Assembly (NCBI RefSeq): GCF_900167945.1
Contig: NZ_FUZA01000013.1
Coordinates: 1-64,000 of the forward strand
Source of the DNA: Dyadobacter psychrophilus
GTDB lineage: Bacteria > Bacteroidota > Bacteroidia > Cytophagales > Spirosomataceae
DNA: 64,000 nucleotides
Reading direction: 5' to 3'
Within the stretch, counting starts at the first letter, position 1. Each line of letters starts with the position of its first letter. The notes beneath the pieces are model-generated. The model was not told the DNA's origin. It was given only the letters and a program-made list of their open reading frames with translations, and did not search any database. A program made the translations under genes and the position numbers. Of the stretch, positions 61,572 through 64,000 are shown one piece after another.

Positions 61572-63854
61572 TTATTTCAGAATTCGGAGCTTGGCGAAGC
61601 TTAGCAACAAAGTTTTTTCCCCGACAAGATTAAAATTAACGGTTGCTTTCCGGTCTGTGCCATTTACGTCCATTTTTGTTACTTCTCCGAAGCCGAATTT
61701 TAAATGTTCCACCTTGTCACCTTCTTTTAAGTCAAAAGTGTCGCTAGGCACAAAATGTTCGGACGGCGTATGTATAACTGTGGTGCTGGAAGGTGTGGGA
61801 GCAGGTTTTCTTTGGGTTAAATTTCTGGCAAAGGACGTAACCGGGCTAACGCTTTCCCGCGTAGGCGCTCCGTGAAGCATATTGGATACATTCAGGAAAT
61901 GAGGATCAACTTCGAGGAGAAAGCGGCTCGGTTCGCACATTTTCAATCTTCCCCACTGATAACGGCTTTCTGCATATGAAAAGGAAAGTTTCTTTTCGGC
62001 TCGCGTGATGGCCACATAAAACAGCCTCCGTTCTTCTTCCAGATCCTGGCGGCTTTCGAGCATCATCTGGCTAGGAAAAAGATCTTCTTCCAAACCTACT
62101 ATAAATACATTCCGGAATTCCAGACCTTTCGCGGAGTGAATGGTCATCATGGTAACACGGTCGTTATCATTATTATCGTCCGGCTCGTCGGCATTCGTTA
62201 ATAAGGAAACGGATTGAAGGAAAGCACTTAATGTTTTGTCTTCGGTTTCTTCATTATCCACAAATTCCTTGATCCCGTTCAGCAACTCCTGGACGTTTTC
62301 ATAGCGCGAAAGTCCTTCCACCGTTTTGTCCTCATATAATTCTCGCAAGATTCCGGAAGTCTTCGCAATGTGGGCGGAAACCTCATAAGCATCCTTGCCT
62401 TCCTCGACCAGGATTTTAAAGCTTTTGATTAAAGTCGCGAATTGCTCGATCGGCGTAATGGTCCTCCCGCTGGCGTACTTGCCAATGTTTGCAACCACTT
62501 CCCAGATCGCTATGCCATTTTCAGAAGCGGCAACGGCAATTTTCGCCACTGTTCCGTCGCCAATGCCTCTTTTAGGAAGGTTAATAATGCGTTTGAACGC
62601 TTCTTCGTCGCGCTGGTTGACTGTAAAACGCAGGTAAGCCAGCAGATCCTTAATTTCTTTTCTTTGATAAAAAGATTGTCCGCCAATAATCCTGTATTTT
62701 ATTCCAAGTTTACGCAAGGCCTCTTCGAATGACCTCGACTGTGCGTTAGTCCTATATAGGATAGCAAAATTTTCATTTCGCAGTGCTTTCGACATTTTTT
62801 CTTCAAAAATTGCCGTCGCTACTAAGCGGCCTTCTTCATTGTCTGATCCTGCTTTTATGACATCTATTAATGAACCTTCTTCATTATCTGTAAATGTTCT
62901 TTTTTCCAACTGGGCCTTGTTACGGGCGATGACAGAATTGGCAGCATTCACAATCGTGCTTGTTGAACGGTAATTCTGTTCCAGCTTGATGACCCTTACG
63001 TCCGGAAAGTCCTTTTCAAAATTCAGAATGTTCTCAATATTGGCGCCGCGGAATGCATAAATGCTTTGCGCATCGTCACCAACCACCACGATGTTCCGGT
63101 GAACAGCGGAGAGTTTCCTTGTGATCAGATACTGCGAAACGTTCGTATCCTGAAACTCATCCACCATCACATGCTGGAATTTGTGCTGGTACTTATATAG
63201 TACATCAGGAAAATCGCGAAAAAGGACATTCGTGTTAAAAAGCAGGTCATCAAAATCCATCGCATTCGCCTGAAAGCAGCGCATGACATATGTTTTGTAT
63301 AACCGGCCGATCTCTTTCATCTTCGCCGCTTCATCATCCGCCTGGATTATTGGGTTAGCAAGATAATCGTCTGCTGAAACCAGCCTGTTCTTAGCGCCCG
63401 AAATCCGGTTGAAAACAACATTGGCCTTATAAACCTTATCGTCGAGGTTATATTCCTTTATAATGCTGCGCAAAAGAGACTTGGAATCATCGGTATCATA
63501 AATCGAAAAGTCGCTTGTGTAACCCAGGTAACGCGCCTCTATCCGCAGGATTTTTGCAAATACGGAGTGAAATGTGCCCATCCAGATATTTCGCGCCTCC
63601 GTTCCAACTGCTCCCTCGATCCGGTGCCGCATTTCTCCCGAAGCTTTATTGGTAAATGTCAGCGAAAGAATACGGAACGGGTCAACGCCATTCTCAATCA
63701 AATGGGCAATGCGGTAAGTAAGGACCCTCGTTTTTCCTGAGCCAGCACCCGCTATGATCATTAAAGGCCCATTACCATGCAAAACGGCCTCCCGTTGAGG
63801 TTCGTTGAGCGTTGACAAATATTCGTTTTGATTCAAAATATTATGCTTATCCAA
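61572..63854 (-). CDS. pcrA: UvrD/PcrA-type ATP-dependent DNA helicase
   Basis: This 760-residue superfamily 1A helicase begins with the Q-motif LNEPQREAV. Walker A AGAGSGKT is at 35-42, VDEFQDTN forms motif II, and VGDDAQSIYAFRGA, LEQNYRST, MTIHSAKGLEFRNVF and VAITRAEKKL complete the motifs. The C-terminal tail EGDKVEHLKFGFGEVTKMDV resembles the RNA polymerase-binding Tudor-like end of PcrA. The open frame runs to 63953. However, an exact -7 element (63881-63888) lies inside that extension, so I start at the TTG at 63854; the extra 33 residues look unlike the family. Roles are in mismatch and nucleotide-excision repair. Confidence 0.93.
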   Translation of the reverse strand: MDKHNILNQNEYLSTLNEPQREAVLHGNGPLMIIAGAGSGKTRVLTYRIAHLIENGVDPFRILSLTFTNKASGEMRHRIEGAVGTEARNIWMGTFHSVFAKILRIEARYLGYTSDFSIYDTDDSKSLLRSIIKEYNLDDKVYKANVVFNRISGAKNRLVSADDYLANPIIQADDEAAKMKEIGRLYKTYVMRCFQANAMDFDDLLFNTNVLFRDFPDVLYKYQHKFQHVMVDEFQDTNVSQYLITRKLSAVHRNIVVVGDDAQSIYAFRGANIENILNFEKDFPDVRVIKLEQNYRSTSTIVNAANSVIARNKAQLEKRTFTDNEEGSLIDVIKAGSDNEEGRLVATAIFEEKMSKALRNENFAILYRTNAQSRSFEEALRKLGIKYRIIGGQSFYQRKEIKDLLAYLRFTVNQRDEEAFKRIINLPKRGIGDGTVAKIAVAASENGIAIWEVVANIGKYASGRTITPIEQFATLIKSFKILVEEGKDAYEVSAHIAKTSGILRELYEDKTVEGLSRYENVQELLNGIKEFVDNEETEDKTLSAFLQSVSLLTNADEPDDNNDNDRVTMMTIHSAKGLEFRNVFIVGLEEDLFPSQMMLESRQDLEEERRLFYVAITRAEKKLSFSYAESRYQWGRLKMCEPSRFLLEVDPHFLNVSNMLHGAPTRESVSPVTSFARNLTQRKPAPTPSSTTVIHTPSEHFVPSDTFDLKEGDKVEHLKFGFGEVTKMDVNGTDRKATVNFNLVGEKTLLLSFAKLRILK

Positions 63855-63880
63855 TTTATTGATCTGATTACAGCAAAAAC

Positions 63881-63888
63881 CAAAGTTA
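63881..63888 (-). promoter_or_regulatory. -7 element of the pcrA promoter
   Basis: TAACTTTG on the minus strand is an exact -7, placing transcription start near 63876, about 20 nt before the TTG start. No TTG at -33 was found. Confidence 0.5.
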
Positions 63889-63973
63889 GGAAAAACCATT
63901 AAAAGCATTCTTTCATTATTTGTTTCAAAAGTTCTGAAAGAGGCGTTTCCCAAATTGTATTGTATACTGAGAA

Positions 63974-63992
63974 CGTCAAAGTAGATTTGACG
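63974..63992. terminator. Small hairpin at the right edge of the window
   Basis: CGTCAAA, loop GTAGA and TTTGACG form a perfect 7-bp stem followed by GTTTATTT on the plus strand. It may be the terminator of a gene beyond the window edge or an operator; the context is cut off. Confidence 0.35.
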
Positions 63993-64000
63993 GTTTATTT

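Overview
This window looks like a chromosomal segment of a member of the Bacteroidota, most likely order Cytophagales (a Dyadobacter- or Spirosoma-like organism; the genus is inference). The evidence is as follows. The 5' end of a 16S rRNA gene sits at the left edge. Many intergenic regions carry the Bacteroidota promoter form TTG-N19/20-TAnnTTTG. There are no strong Shine-Dalgarno sequences. Several families are typical of the phylum: DUF4175, DUF4292, DUF4301 and DUF5723 proteins, a TonB plug-only protein, and a short one-domain ATP synthase epsilon subunit. No insertion sequence, phage, CRISPR array or tRNA was seen; the content is core chromosome.

Layout. 1-264: 16S rRNA start with its promoter, leader hairpin and boxA (minus). 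338-3434: P5C dehydrogenase (minus) and threonine synthase (plus). 3564-5372: TPR protein. 5373-5810: a 438-bp gene-free region holding seven exact DnaA boxes, two near boxes and direct repeats, which I call as the chromosomal origin oriC. 5811-10732: Ig-like lipoprotein, methyltransferase, mnmG and ybeY, with a parS-like site between mnmG and ybeY. 10870-15117: a large DUF4175 coiled-coil protein and an outer-membrane barrel protein. 15212-22559: the complete tryptophan operon trpE-G-D-C-F-B-(small ORF)-(Dabb protein)-A. It is preceded by a leader peptide with three consecutive Trp codons, a strong terminator and a plausible antiterminator pairing, and is followed by a terminator. 22663-28501: hemJ, msrA, envelope proteins, an RluA-type synthase and a LolD/MacB-type ATPase. 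28538-33217: a large membrane TPR protein, then atpD-atpC. 33285-36650: pirin-like protein with an intradiol dioxygenase, and a LytS/LytTR two-component pair. 36759-46749: permease, MG2/TonB-plug protein, an envelope cluster (TPR, DUF4292 lipoprotein, EnvC-like), panB, and a second RluA-type synthase. 46736-52446: recQ, DUF5723 and CehA-like metallohydrolase operon. 52566-59221: envelope glycan genes (GT39-type transferase, PBP4, membrane protein, MORN-like protein, GDP-fucose synthase). 59407-63854: Lrp regulator, DUF4301 protein and UvrD/PcrA helicase.

How the parts fit. The rRNA operon points away from the proposed origin on the left and atpDC points away on the right, as expected for co-directional replication. 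The nearby mnmG and parS-like site are common neighbours of bacterial origins. dnaA is not in the window. The two most informative non-coding elements are the origin and the trp attenuator; both were read directly from the sequence.
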